Part shown: piece by piece, positions 55,711 through 63,978 of the stretch | Layout of the letters: every line of letters starts with the position of its first letter | Numbering within the stretch: position 1 is the stretch's first letter | Assembly (NCBI RefSeq): GCF_946478785.1 | Contig: NZ_CAMLDD010000012.1 | Coordinates: forward strand, 78,449 to 142,448 | DNA: 64,000 bases | Direction: 5' to 3' | Source of the DNA: an uncultured Flavobacterium sp. | Lineage (GTDB): Bacteria > Bacteroidota > Bacteroidia > Flavobacteriales > Flavobacteriaceae | Notes under the pieces: model-generated | Told to the model about the DNA's origin: nothing | Seen by the model: only the letters and a program-made list of their open reading frames with translations | Database searches by the model: none | Made by a program: the position numbers and the translations under genes

Positions 55711-55893
55711 TAAAAAATACTAAGAAAAATAAATACCTAACAGGGCTTAGAAACCTGATAATGTAATATCTAGAATTGAATCCAGAAATCTTTCGAGTAA
55801 AGATGAAATATTTACAAAAGACAATCTTCCAACGGATACGAATACATTTGTAACGACTTCGCTGGCGATTTCATTTTAATCCAGTGAAATGTT

Positions 55894-55953
55894 TTTTTGT
55901 AAAATGTAAGATGTACTCAACATTTACGCAAGACATTTTACATTTTACAAAAA
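55894..55953. repeat. Inverted repeat before kdpD
   Basis: TTTTTGTAAAATGTAA (55894-55909) and its exact reverse complement (55938-55953) flank a 28-nt middle, just upstream of the kdpD ATG at 55974. Related TGTAAGATGT words recur nearby. Confidence 0.6.
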
Positions 55954-55973
55954 GCATCTTACACCATAAAAAC

Positions 55974-57095
55974 ATGGAACAGAAAAATAACGCGCAGCAC
56001 TTTCTCGATTTGATTCAGAAATCACGAAAAGGGAAATTTAAAGTTTACATTGGAATGAGTGCCGGTGTGGGCAAAACTTTTCGGATGCTTCAGGAAGTGC
56101 ATTCGTTGCTGAAGAATGGAGTTGACGTGAAAATTGGCTATATTGAAACGCATATGCGGAAAGAAACGCATGAACTTTTAGCTGGTTTGCCTGTGATTCC
56201 GCGGCGAACGATTTTCTATAAAGGGAAACAGCTCGAAGAACTCGATGTGCAGGCCATTATCAACCTTCGTCCTGAGGTAGTTATTGTAGATGAACTGGCG
56301 CATACCAATGTTGAAGGCAGCAAAAATGAAAAACGCTGGCAGGATGTTTTAGAGATTCTGGAAGCGGGAATTAATGTGATTTCAGCGGTTAATATCCAGC
56401 ATATTGAAAGTTTAAATGAAGACGTAAAGCGCATAACGGGCATTGATGTTCAGGAACGAATTCCGGATAATGTTTTGCGTCTGGCCGATGAAGTCGTGAA
56501 TATCGATTTGACCTCTGAAGATTTGATTGCGCGTTTGAAAGAAGGCAAAATTTATACAGCTGATAAAATTCAGACGGCCTTGACCAACTTTTTCAAATCG
56601 GAACAAATTCTGCAATTGCGGGAACTAGCTTTGAAAGAAGTGGCAAGTCAGGTAGTTCGAAAAGTCGAAAACGAAGTACCTCAACTGCAGGCATTAAAAC
56701 ATGAAAAACTATTAGCCTGTATTAGCAGTAATGATAAAACGGCTAAAATTGTGATTCGGAAAACCGCACGATTAGCGAGTTATTACAACGGAGCCTGGTA
56801 TGTTTTGTATGTGGAAACACCCAAAGAAAGCAGTACCAAAATTGCATTAGACAAGCAAAGACATTTAATTAATAACTTTAAACTGGCTGTACAGCTCGGC
56901 GCTGAAGTGATTAAAATTGAACATCAAAATATTGCCGATGCTATTATGATTGCAGTAGAAGAAAAAGAAATTACAACTGTATGCATCGGAAAACCGCATT
57001 TGAATTTATTTAAAGTAATTTTGTCTACAACAATTTTCAGGCGTTTATTAAATCGGCTGTCTTTATCGAATGTCGACCTTGTTATTCTGTCTTGA
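55974..57095 (+). CDS. kdpD: KdpD cytoplasmic sensor part only (no kinase)
   Basis: A 373-residue protein equal to the N-terminal half of E. coli KdpD: a KdpD sensor domain with Walker A GMSAGVGKT (residues 27-35) and Walker B-like VVIVDELAHTN near residue 105, followed by a universal-stress-protein-like domain. The membrane helices and histidine kinase of full KdpD are missing; a separate kinase gene follows. The start at 55974 is chosen because the earlier in-frame sequence is intergenic repeat. Confidence 0.92.
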   Translation: MEQKNNAQHFLDLIQKSRKGKFKVYIGMSAGVGKTFRMLQEVHSLLKNGVDVKIGYIETHMRKETHELLAGLPVIPRRTIFYKGKQLEELDVQAIINLRPEVVIVDELAHTNVEGSKNEKRWQDVLEILEAGINVISAVNIQHIESLNEDVKRITGIDVQERIPDNVLRLADEVVNIDLTSEDLIARLKEGKIYTADKIQTALTNFFKSEQILQLRELALKEVASQVVRKVENEVPQLQALKHEKLLACISSNDKTAKIVIRKTARLASYYNGAWYVLYVETPKESSTKIALDKQRHLINNFKLAVQLGAEVIKIEHQNIADAIMIAVEEKEITTVCIGKPHLNLFKVILSTTIFRRLLNRLSLSNVDLVILS

Positions 57096-57105
57096 ACGTT
57101 TTTAA

Positions 57106-57267
57106 ACCATATAAGTGATATAAGTTCATTTAAATAGAATGCGAAAATTCAAGCGTAAAAGTTCATTGAAGATTTTTGTCTATAAAGATTCAAAGCATTC
57201 CTTATATTTTCTATTATTTGCCTCAATAATTGCGCATTGTTATATTTCCTTATATCACTTATATGGT
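57106..57267. repeat. 162-bp element bounded by perfect 19-bp inverted repeats
   Basis: ACCATATAAGTGATATAAG (57106-57124) and its exact reverse complement (57249-57267) bound the element; an inner pair AATGCG (57138-57143) and CGCATT (57233-57238) is also complementary. It fills the kdpD-kinase spacer and looks like a small palindromic mobile element or a regulatory RNA. It encodes the false N-terminal extension of the kinase frame. Confidence 0.75.
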
Positions 57268-57294
57268 GAAAAAAAAAAATTAAATGTTTATAAA

Positions 57295-59013
57295 ATGAGA
57301 ATTAAAACCAAATTGAATCTGGGCGTTGGATTGTTATTTTTAATGATCATTATACTTTCTTTAGTGAGCGCTTATTCTGTTTTTTTAATAAAGGCCGACA
57401 CAGAGAATATTCTGAAAGCGAATTATAATACGCTGGAATATTCGCGAAATATGATTTTGGCTTTGGATGAAATTAACGCAAGTGCTGATAGTAAGATTTA
57501 TGCTTTCAAGGAATATCTTGAAAAACAGACTCAAAATGTTACCGAAACAGGAGAAAGGGAAGCAACGGCTAAACTTGAAAATAATTTTTCGCTTTTAGAA
57601 GAAAACAGCACTGATGAAACTATAAAAGCGCAAATCAGACAAGACATTTTTGCTATTATGAAACTCAATCTGGATGCTATAAAAAAGAAAAGCGAAATTG
57701 CTAAAAAAACCGCAGAAACTGCTAATTTTTCTATTGCTCTTGTGGGAGTTTTATGTTTTTTAGTTGCTTTTAATTTACTGATAAATTTACCTAACAATAT
57801 TGCAAACCCAATAAGGGAATTAACGCAAAGCATCAGTGAGATCGCAAACAAAAATTATTCGGAACGCGTGCATTTTACCAACCATAACGAATATGGCGAT
57901 TTGGCAAAATCGTTTAATACAATGGCGCAGAAACTTCAGGAATACAGCGACAGCAATTTGTATAAGTTGTTCTTCGAAAAGAAAAGACTCGAGACACTGA
58001 TCAATAATATGCACGACCCAATTATTGGTTTGGATAATGAAGGAATTATTTTGTTTGTAAACGATGAAGCATTAAAAATTATTGGCCTTAAATTAGACGA
58101 TGTCATCGGGAAATTAGCTTCTACCTTAGCTCTGTCAAATGATTTGCTTCGTTCTTTGATTCTAAAAGAAGATGTCGATGTTGCTAAAAGACAACCGCTT
58201 AAAATTTACGCACACGGAAAGGAAAGTTATTTCGAAAAAGAAACTCTCAATATCACTATAATTCCAACCGGAGAAGAAAAAGAAATTAATATTGGAGATG
58301 TTATTATTTTACGAAATATCACGCTTTTTAAAGAACTGGATTTTGCCAAAACCAATTTTATAGCTACTGTTTCACATGAATTAAAAACGCCAATTGCCTC
58401 TATAAAACTAAGCCTTCAATTGCTTGAAAATGCAAAAACCGGCGACATGAACGAGGATCAGAAACAATTGGTAGAAAGTATTAAAGATGACAGTCAGCGA
58501 TTACTAAAAATTACAGGCGAGCTGCTTAATTTATCCCAATTAGAAACCGGAAATATTCAACTGAATATCGAAAAAAGCAATCCATATGAAATTGTAAACT
58601 ATGCTGTAGAAGCCGTAAAAGTTCAGGCTGATCAAAAGCAAATTAAACTGACGATCGATGCCGATGAAAATCTGCACGATGTAAAAGCCGACAGTGAAAA
58701 AACAGGCTGGGTTTTGATTAATTATTTGTCGAATGCCATCACTTATTCGTCTGAAAAAAGTACGATTCGCATTCGATTAAAAGAAGAAAACAACCAAATT
58801 ACTTTTCAGGTTATCGACACTGGAAAAGGAATTGATCCACAATACAAAAACAAAGTTTTCGATAAATATTTCCAGATTCCAGGGAGTCAAAAATCCGGCA
58901 CCGGATTAGGACTGGCGATCAGCAAAGAATTTATTGAGGCTCAAAACGGCACTGTTGGTGTTGAAAGCAATTTAGGTTTGGGAAGTACTTTTTGGTTTAC
59001 TTTGAAGGTTTAA
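57295..59013 (+). CDS. Membrane sensor histidine kinase of the kdp locus
   Basis: A 572-residue kinase: two membrane helices (about residues 9-30 and 141-162) around a helical periplasmic part, HAMP (~165-215), a PAS domain (~230-340), HisKA with the phospho-acceptor His in VSHELKTP, and an ATPase domain with N-box NYLSNAI and G-boxes DTGKGID and GTGLGLAISKE. The longer frame from 57139 is rejected because its first 52 codons lie in the inverted-repeat element. It most likely works with the short KdpD and the sigma-54 regulator at 47693; that is inference. Confidence 0.92.
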   Translation: MRIKTKLNLGVGLLFLMIIILSLVSAYSVFLIKADTENILKANYNTLEYSRNMILALDEINASADSKIYAFKEYLEKQTQNVTETGEREATAKLENNFSLLEENSTDETIKAQIRQDIFAIMKLNLDAIKKKSEIAKKTAETANFSIALVGVLCFLVAFNLLINLPNNIANPIRELTQSISEIANKNYSERVHFTNHNEYGDLAKSFNTMAQKLQEYSDSNLYKLFFEKKRLETLINNMHDPIIGLDNEGIILFVNDEALKIIGLKLDDVIGKLASTLALSNDLLRSLILKEDVDVAKRQPLKIYAHGKESYFEKETLNITIIPTGEEKEINIGDVIILRNITLFKELDFAKTNFIATVSHELKTPIASIKLSLQLLENAKTGDMNEDQKQLVESIKDDSQRLLKITGELLNLSQLETGNIQLNIEKSNPYEIVNYAVEAVKVQADQKQIKLTIDADENLHDVKADSEKTGWVLINYLSNAITYSSEKSTIRIRLKEENNQITFQVIDTGKGIDPQYKNKVFDKYFQIPGSQKSGTGLGLAISKEFIEAQNGTVGVESNLGLGSTFWFTLKV

Positions 59014-59146
59014 AAAGAGCCATAGGCTCGAACCATTTTGCAGTATCGGATATTAGTGTGGCTAATTAAAAGGTCCACAAAGCAAGGATCCGTAGGTTCG
59101 ACTGATACAAAAGCTAAATGGATAATTATAAAATAGCTAATATAAA

Positions 59147-59172
59147 AAACGCCTTGCTATCACAAGACGTTT
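59147..59172 (-). terminator. Terminator of the APC permease gene
   Basis: AAACG-x-CTTG pairs with CAAG-x-CGTTT around a 6-nt loop; read on the minus strand it ends in a run of T. Position just after the permease stop. Confidence 0.6.
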
Positions 59173-59209
59173 GGTTATACTATTCAGAAAGTTTATTCAA
59201 CGTGCAACT

Positions 59210-60619
59210 TTAATTCTCTTTCGGTTTAGTCAGGTAATAAACCGGAATTCCGATTAACATGATTAAAATTCCCCAGCCACAAGTTGAAAATTTCGTTATC
59301 AGCAATGAAATACTAATTGCCGAAGCAACTATTATGTATAACATCGGCAGAAACGGATATCCAAAAGCTTTATAAGGTCTTTCTACATCCGGCATTTTTT
59401 TACGTAATATGAAAATTCCGTAGATTGTCAGGATGTAAAAAATCAAAACAATGATAATAACAAAATCTAATAAATCGTTATATTTTCCTGTAAGGCATAA
59501 AGCCGAAGCCCAAATGCATTGTGCCCAAAGCGCCCATGCAGGAACACTAAATTCATTAAGAACAGTTGCTTTTTTAAAAAATAAACCATCTTTTGCCATC
59601 GTATAATAAACTCTTGCACCCGCCATAATTAATCCATTATTGCAGGCAAAAGTCGAAATCATAATCATAATGGCGATAACCAAAGTTCCAATATTGCCAA
59701 AAATATACTGAGAAGCCACCACTGCAACCCTATCTGATTTAGCAGTTGCAATTTCGTCTAACGGAATTACAGCCAGATACATTAGGTTGGTCAACACATA
59801 AATAATGGTCACGATAAAAGTTCCTAAAAACAAACTGAAACCCACGTTACGTTTTGGATTTTTAATTTCGCCTGCAATAAAAGTGACTCCATTCCATGCA
59901 TCACTTGAAAATAAAGAACCTACCATAGCAGCAGAAATTCCGGTAATTAAAGCCGTACCGCTTATAGGAAGCCAGATGCCTTTTTTTGTATACTTTGAAG
60001 TTGCCCAGGCATCAGCCCAATTGGCATCCCAAACCGAAGCTTTTGCTGCAAGGGTTAATCCAAAAACAATCAAACCAAGCAATGATAAAATTTTAATAAT
60101 GGTAAGAACAGTCTGAAGAGTCTTTCCGTTTTTTACACCACGACTGTTAATGTAAGTCAGCAAAACGATAGTAACAATAGATACAATCTGCGCTGCATTG
60201 AGATTAAAAAAACCGAATTCAAATAGTATATTTTCGTCGCTAAAGGGTTCATAAAGATAAGCGGCAAACTTTGAGAAAGCCACACCAACGGCTGCAATCG
60301 TTCCGGTTTGGATTACCGCAAAAAAGCTCCAGCCGTACAAAAAAGCAATCAACTTGTTATAGGCTTCTTTTAGGTACACGTATTGTCCACCTGCTTTAGG
60401 GAACATTGCACTCAGCTCGCCATAACTTACAGCAGCAATAACGGTTATTAACCCTGAAATCAGCCAAATCAATGTCAGCCATCCTGCCGAACCTACTTGT
60501 CTGGCAATATCTGCACTAACAATAAATATCCCGGAGCCAATCATAGAACCAACCACAAGCATGGTTCCGTCTAGTAATCCGAGTTCTCTCTTAAAATTTT
60601 CCTGGTTGTCTTCCTGCAT
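59210..60619 (-). CDS. APC-family amino acid permease
   Basis: A 469-residue inner-membrane transporter with about 12 helices. The N-terminal signature GLLDGTMLVVGSMIGSGIFI is the first helix of the APC superfamily (the GSGIF unwound substrate site), followed by GGQYVYLKEAY. Most like the LAT/SteT exchanger-type branch. Substrate unknown. Stand-alone gene. Confidence 0.92.
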   Translation of the reverse strand: MQEDNQENFKRELGLLDGTMLVVGSMIGSGIFIVSADIARQVGSAGWLTLIWLISGLITVIAAVSYGELSAMFPKAGGQYVYLKEAYNKLIAFLYGWSFFAVIQTGTIAAVGVAFSKFAAYLYEPFSDENILFEFGFFNLNAAQIVSIVTIVLLTYINSRGVKNGKTLQTVLTIIKILSLLGLIVFGLTLAAKASVWDANWADAWATSKYTKKGIWLPISGTALITGISAAMVGSLFSSDAWNGVTFIAGEIKNPKRNVGFSLFLGTFIVTIIYVLTNLMYLAVIPLDEIATAKSDRVAVVASQYIFGNIGTLVIAIMIMISTFACNNGLIMAGARVYYTMAKDGLFFKKATVLNEFSVPAWALWAQCIWASALCLTGKYNDLLDFVIIIVLIFYILTIYGIFILRKKMPDVERPYKAFGYPFLPMLYIIVASAISISLLITKFSTCGWGILIMLIGIPVYYLTKPKEN

Positions 60620-60720
60620 TTTTTTGGCTTTTGGTTGGTTAAAGATATACTTTTTTTGGATTTTCTTTTAATTAGGCTTTTAGATTGTTAGAATTTTAGA
60701 TTTACTGATTTTTATTCTTT

Positions 60721-60813
60721 TGGGCGTGTCCCAAGGGCCGGGCTTTCGGCTATATCTTTTGTTCCGCTGTCGCTTCATAAAAGGATACCGCCTTAATCCC
60801 TCACGCAAGTCCG
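60721..60813 (-). repeat. Interspersed structured repeat, degenerate copy D (reverse orientation)
   Basis: On the minus strand the core ATCCTTTT, a variable centre and AAAAGATATAGC is the same frame as copies A to C, flanked by AGCCCGG-like and GGGATTAAGGCGG words. The inner hairpin is poorly paired here. Confidence 0.6.
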
Positions 60814-60927
60814 GTTTTCAATATATAATTAGCAATTCAGAAAGTTATTTAGCGGTTGGAAATGTTTTAAAATAATGGAAGAAGTTAATGGCCTGAATAA
60901 AAAATATCAATCAGATAAAAAATAAAA

Positions 60928-61098
60928 AATGTCACTCATAACAGAATCAGAATTAATCGGAATGAAAAAAATTAGTGAAGCTGTAGCAACAACACTAACC
61001 TGATGAGAGAATATGCTACAGTTGGTATGTCCACTAAAGAATTGGATGAATATGGTGGGCAGATTTTAAAAAATTACGGAGCTAAATTGGCAAGCTAA
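60928..61098 (+). pseudogene. Methionine aminopeptidase N-terminal fragment, frameshifted
   Basis: Frame one reads SLITESELIGMKKISEAVA and stops at TGA (61000-61002); the continuing similarity shifts frame to MREYATVGMSTKELDEYGGQ and ILKNYGAKLAS, stopping at 61098. This is the start of type I methionine aminopeptidase (usual start ISEAVAxTLxxMRxxAxPGMTTKELDE). About 57 of the ~250 residues remain and no metal-binding residue is included. A dead copy; a working map gene must exist elsewhere. Confidence 0.75.
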
Positions 61099-61209
61099 AA
61101 CAGAAAAAAACTTTTCAGAAATTCCTAACCAACACAATATCCAGAATACCAACACAAATTTGACGCAACCAAATAATACATTGCACATCTACATAGTAAA
61201 CTATAAATT

Positions 61210-61752
61210 ATGAAAAAACACATTTTACTTTTAATTGCTATTGGATTTTTTTCCTCTTGTTCCAATGATGATGATTCAACCCGAATTGTTAATATGCGAA
61301 TTAATCACTATCAAAATACAGCTATGGGTTTTTTAAATCCGGTTTTGACATTACTTGTACAAGAAGACGATGCCATTGGAACAAGTAACTGGAACAGGTT
61401 TTACGATGGTATTGCAGGTTTCGATTATGTTCCCGGGAAAATTTATGACCTTTCTGTGAAGGTGGAAAAAATCAACAATCCTCCTGCTGATGGCAGCTCA
61501 TATAAATTTACCTTACTAAAGGTAAAATCAATTCAGGAAGTAGATAATGAAACCCCGTTTGAGGTTGATTTAAAGAGAAATGAACAAAATTTTGTTACTA
61601 CAAATTCCGGCTACAAAATTTTAAACCGCATTGAGATAGATTGTAATACTCTTTGCGATGAGTTAGAGACAAATTTACAAAACCAGGATTTGGTGGTTGG
61701 AACTTTTAAACGTGTTTCTAACAATAAAATACAATTGATTGGGCTTAAATAA
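61210..61752 (+). CDS. DUF4377 lipoprotein
   Basis: A 180-residue lipoprotein (lipobox FSSCS). The mature part opens with IVNMRINHYQNTAMG and contains WNRFYDGIAGFDYVPGKIYDL and NPPADGSSYKFTL, which fit the DUF4377 pattern (W-x2-FY-x-I-x-GF-x-Y then NPPADGSS). Likely outer-membrane or periplasmic. It follows the methionine aminopeptidase remnant on the same strand. Function unknown. Confidence 0.82.
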   Translation: MKKHILLLIAIGFFSSCSNDDDSTRIVNMRINHYQNTAMGFLNPVLTLLVQEDDAIGTSNWNRFYDGIAGFDYVPGKIYDLSVKVEKINNPPADGSSYKFTLLKVKSIQEVDNETPFEVDLKRNEQNFVTTNSGYKILNRIEIDCNTLCDELETNLQNQDLVVGTFKRVSNNKIQLIGLK

Positions 61753-61809
61753 AATCATTCTTAAGCGATAGTTTTTTATCTAAAAAGCCATAGGAATTGA
61801 GCAAAAACC

Positions 61810-62934
61810 TTATTCCAAAACACGGTTTACTTGCGCAAAAGTTCTTTCATAATACGCCTCTTTGGTTGAAGAAATGATAACACCACTACTGGTTGAAGCA
61901 TGAACGAATTTTATTTCTTCATCCATTACTTCAACTACCATTCCCACATGATTGATCTGGTGTCTTCCATTGGTTTTAAAGAAAATCAAATCTCCCTTCT
62001 GGGCTTGTTCTGTATCGATTTTAACCCCAATCCTGGATTGTTCAAGGGAAGTTCTTGGCAATCTGATATCAAAATTCCCAAAAGTAGCGTACATCAATCC
62101 TGAACAATCAAAACCTGCTTTTGATGTTCCGCCGGAACGATATCGAGTTCCAATATTATCAGTCGCATTAAAAACCAATTGATCAATGAGATCATAATGA
62201 TTGGCAATTTTTACTGTTCCGGAATCTACTTTGACCATTGAATTTTCCGATTTTATAATTGGACTTTCTAACGTCCTATCCGGAGAAGCACTTGGTGGAA
62301 TTGTACTTTGATACGCAACAGCTTTTTCTTTTGAAGTAAGGATCTTCAATTTATATCCGATTGGTAATTTGGTTTTAATTTCAGGATTTTGCATTTCTAA
62401 TTCAGCAACTGTGATTCCAAATTCCTTTGAGATAGAATATTTCGTTTCTTTAGGCTGAACTTCTCTGATAACCTCAACCTTTTCAACTACAACTGTATTT
62501 TCTGTCGGTGTTTCTTTAGCAATTTGATTACTGTTTATCGGAATATTAATTCTTTGTCCGATTTTTAATCCTTCTTTTTCTAAGGAAGGATTTGCATTTT
62601 TCAGTTCTTCAACAGAAATTTTATATTTTTTTGAAATCCCCCAAAGTGTTTCTTTAGCTAAAACCTCATGCGAGTCAGAGGTTGCTTCTGCGATAGTTTC
62701 ATTAGGTTTTATTGCAATCGATTGGCCAGTATTGGGAATTAATAAAACCAAGTTTAATTTCAGAATTTTGGGAGCGTCTGGATTTGCATTAGAGATATCT
62801 TTCGGCTTAACTCCATATTTTTTTGCAATACTAGTAAGATTATCACCTTTTGAAATAGTATGTTTGATATAATTTTGCTGAGAAAAAACACTAACACTAA
62901 AAAACAAAAAGATAAAGACTAACCTAAAAATCAT
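61810..62934 (-). CDS. Secreted LysM and NlpC/P60 peptidoglycan hydrolase
   Basis: A 374-residue cell-wall hydrolase with a signal peptide (MIFRLVFIFLFFSVSVFSQ), three LysM modules (about residues 22-66, 90-136 and 160-200) and a C-terminal NlpC/P60 domain. The catalytic Cys is in AGFDCSGLMY, the His in HVGMVVE, and the third residue is His in VHASTSSG. It cleaves peptide bonds in peptidoglycan. Stand-alone gene. Confidence 0.93.
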   Translation of the reverse strand: MIFRLVFIFLFFSVSVFSQQNYIKHTISKGDNLTSIAKKYGVKPKDISNANPDAPKILKLNLVLLIPNTGQSIAIKPNETIAEATSDSHEVLAKETLWGISKKYKISVEELKNANPSLEKEGLKIGQRINIPINSNQIAKETPTENTVVVEKVEVIREVQPKETKYSISKEFGITVAELEMQNPEIKTKLPIGYKLKILTSKEKAVAYQSTIPPSASPDRTLESPIIKSENSMVKVDSGTVKIANHYDLIDQLVFNATDNIGTRYRSGGTSKAGFDCSGLMYATFGNFDIRLPRTSLEQSRIGVKIDTEQAQKGDLIFFKTNGRHQINHVGMVVEVMDEEIKFVHASTSSGVIISSTKEAYYERTFAQVNRVLE

Positions 62935-63176
62935 TATTGGGGAATTTTAATTTCTACTATTTCTTTCCTGTATTTTTAAACTCAAAAAAGAAAACAATAT
63001 TACTAAGAAGGCGAATTTAACTTTTTAAAGTAAAAAATACACGTTTTTTAACAACAAATTTATTTCAATTGGCATTCTCAAAATGTTTTTGAACCCTAAC
63101 TTAAAGTTTTTGTGTAAGTTATGATTTGCTTTAATATCATAAATTTTAAAACAAGACATGTATTAAAAACTGAAGC

Positions 63177-63267
63177 CCTAGCCCGGATGGAAGTGACATC
63201 CTTTTGTGGTCTCGTTTTTTTTTAAACGAGACCACAAAAGATATAGCGGACAGCCGGATTAGCTCCT
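63177..63267 (+). repeat. Interspersed structured repeat, copy C
   Basis: Starts CTAGCCCGGATGG, ends CCGGATTAGCTCCT. Inner hairpin: CTTTTGTGGTCTCGTTT (63201-63217) with its exact complement at 63224-63240, 17 bp. Same frame as copies A and B with yet another stem sequence. The 62935-63321 gap holds this repeat and the end of the IS element. Confidence 0.85.
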
Positions 63268-63292
63268 GAATAAAAAACGCCCTGTTTTAGAC

Positions 63293-63953
63293 TGCACCCA
63301 AATGTTTAGACGAATTTATAATTAAATTTGATAATAATGAGCTCGATATTTTATCGGGCTCATTCCTTTTAGATTTAGTTTTATTCTTTCATTATTATAG
63401 TAATTTATATATTCAACTATTTCCTGTTTTAATTGATTGATAGAACTGTATTTTTTAAGATAAAAAAGTTCCGATTTTATTATTCCGAAGAAATTTTCTA
63501 TTACAGCGTTGTCAAGACAATTTCCTTTTCTTGACATACTTTGTCTGATTCCTTTTTGTCTTAATAAATGTTGATATTGTTTCATTTGATATTGCCATCC
63601 CTGGTCTGAGTGTAGTATTAAATTAGTTTGATCGGGTATTTTTTCAAAAGACTTTTTAAGCATTGATGTAATTTGATTAAAGTTTGGCTTTTCAGATAAA
63701 TCATAACTAATAATTTCTCCATTAAATAAATCAATTATGGGAGATAAATATAACTTCTTTCCTAAGACATTAAATTCTGTAACATCTGTTGCCCATTTTT
63801 CATTAGGCATGGTAGTTTTAAAATTACGTTTCAATACATTAGGTGCTATTTTACCTTGTTGTCCTTGGTATGATTTATACTTTTTAACTCTAATTAAACT
63901 TTTTAAACCTAAATATTTCATTAACCTCAAAACAGTTTTATGATTAAATGAAT
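63293..63953 (-). mobile_element. Truncated IS3-family element (IS150-like)
   Basis: The right end is at 63293, where TGCACCCAAATGTTTAGACG looks like an IS3-type terminal repeat. Only the downstream end of the transposase OrfB is present; OrfA and the left terminal repeat are missing. At 63954 the IS sequence gives way to a GAGGCAGAGCCTC palindrome, so the element is broken there. Confidence 0.75.
63322..63953 (-). pseudogene. IS3-family transposase OrfB, 5'-truncated
   Basis: About 210 residues of an rve integrase-type transposase. The DDE residues are intact: Asp in WATDVTEFN, Asp in LHSDQGWQY, and Glu in AVIENFFG. Similarity continues upstream of the ATG at 63930 (FNHKTVLRL before MKYLGL), but the frame runs into the palindrome and meets TGA at 63979-63981 (minus strand), so there is no proper start. 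Not expected to be active alone. Confidence 0.8.
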
Positions 63954-63978
63954 TACCCCGAGGCAGAGCCTCGAGGTA
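63954..63978. repeat. GAGGCAGAGCCTC palindrome breaking the IS element
   Basis: TACCCCGAGGC pairs with GCCTCGAGGTA (one C-A mismatch) around AGA. A compact high-GC hairpin in AT-rich surroundings; probably another interspersed palindrome family. Confidence 0.7.

Noticed and set aside
57139..57294. N-terminal extension of the kdp histidine kinase
   Set aside because: It lies inside a perfect inverted-repeat element and is followed by a proper kinase start with a signal-anchor helix at 57295.
63336..63364. Twelve-bp hairpin AATGAGCTCGAT near the end of the IS element
   Set aside because: It falls within the last codons of the transposase and lacks a T tail; probably a normal part of the IS end, not a separate element.
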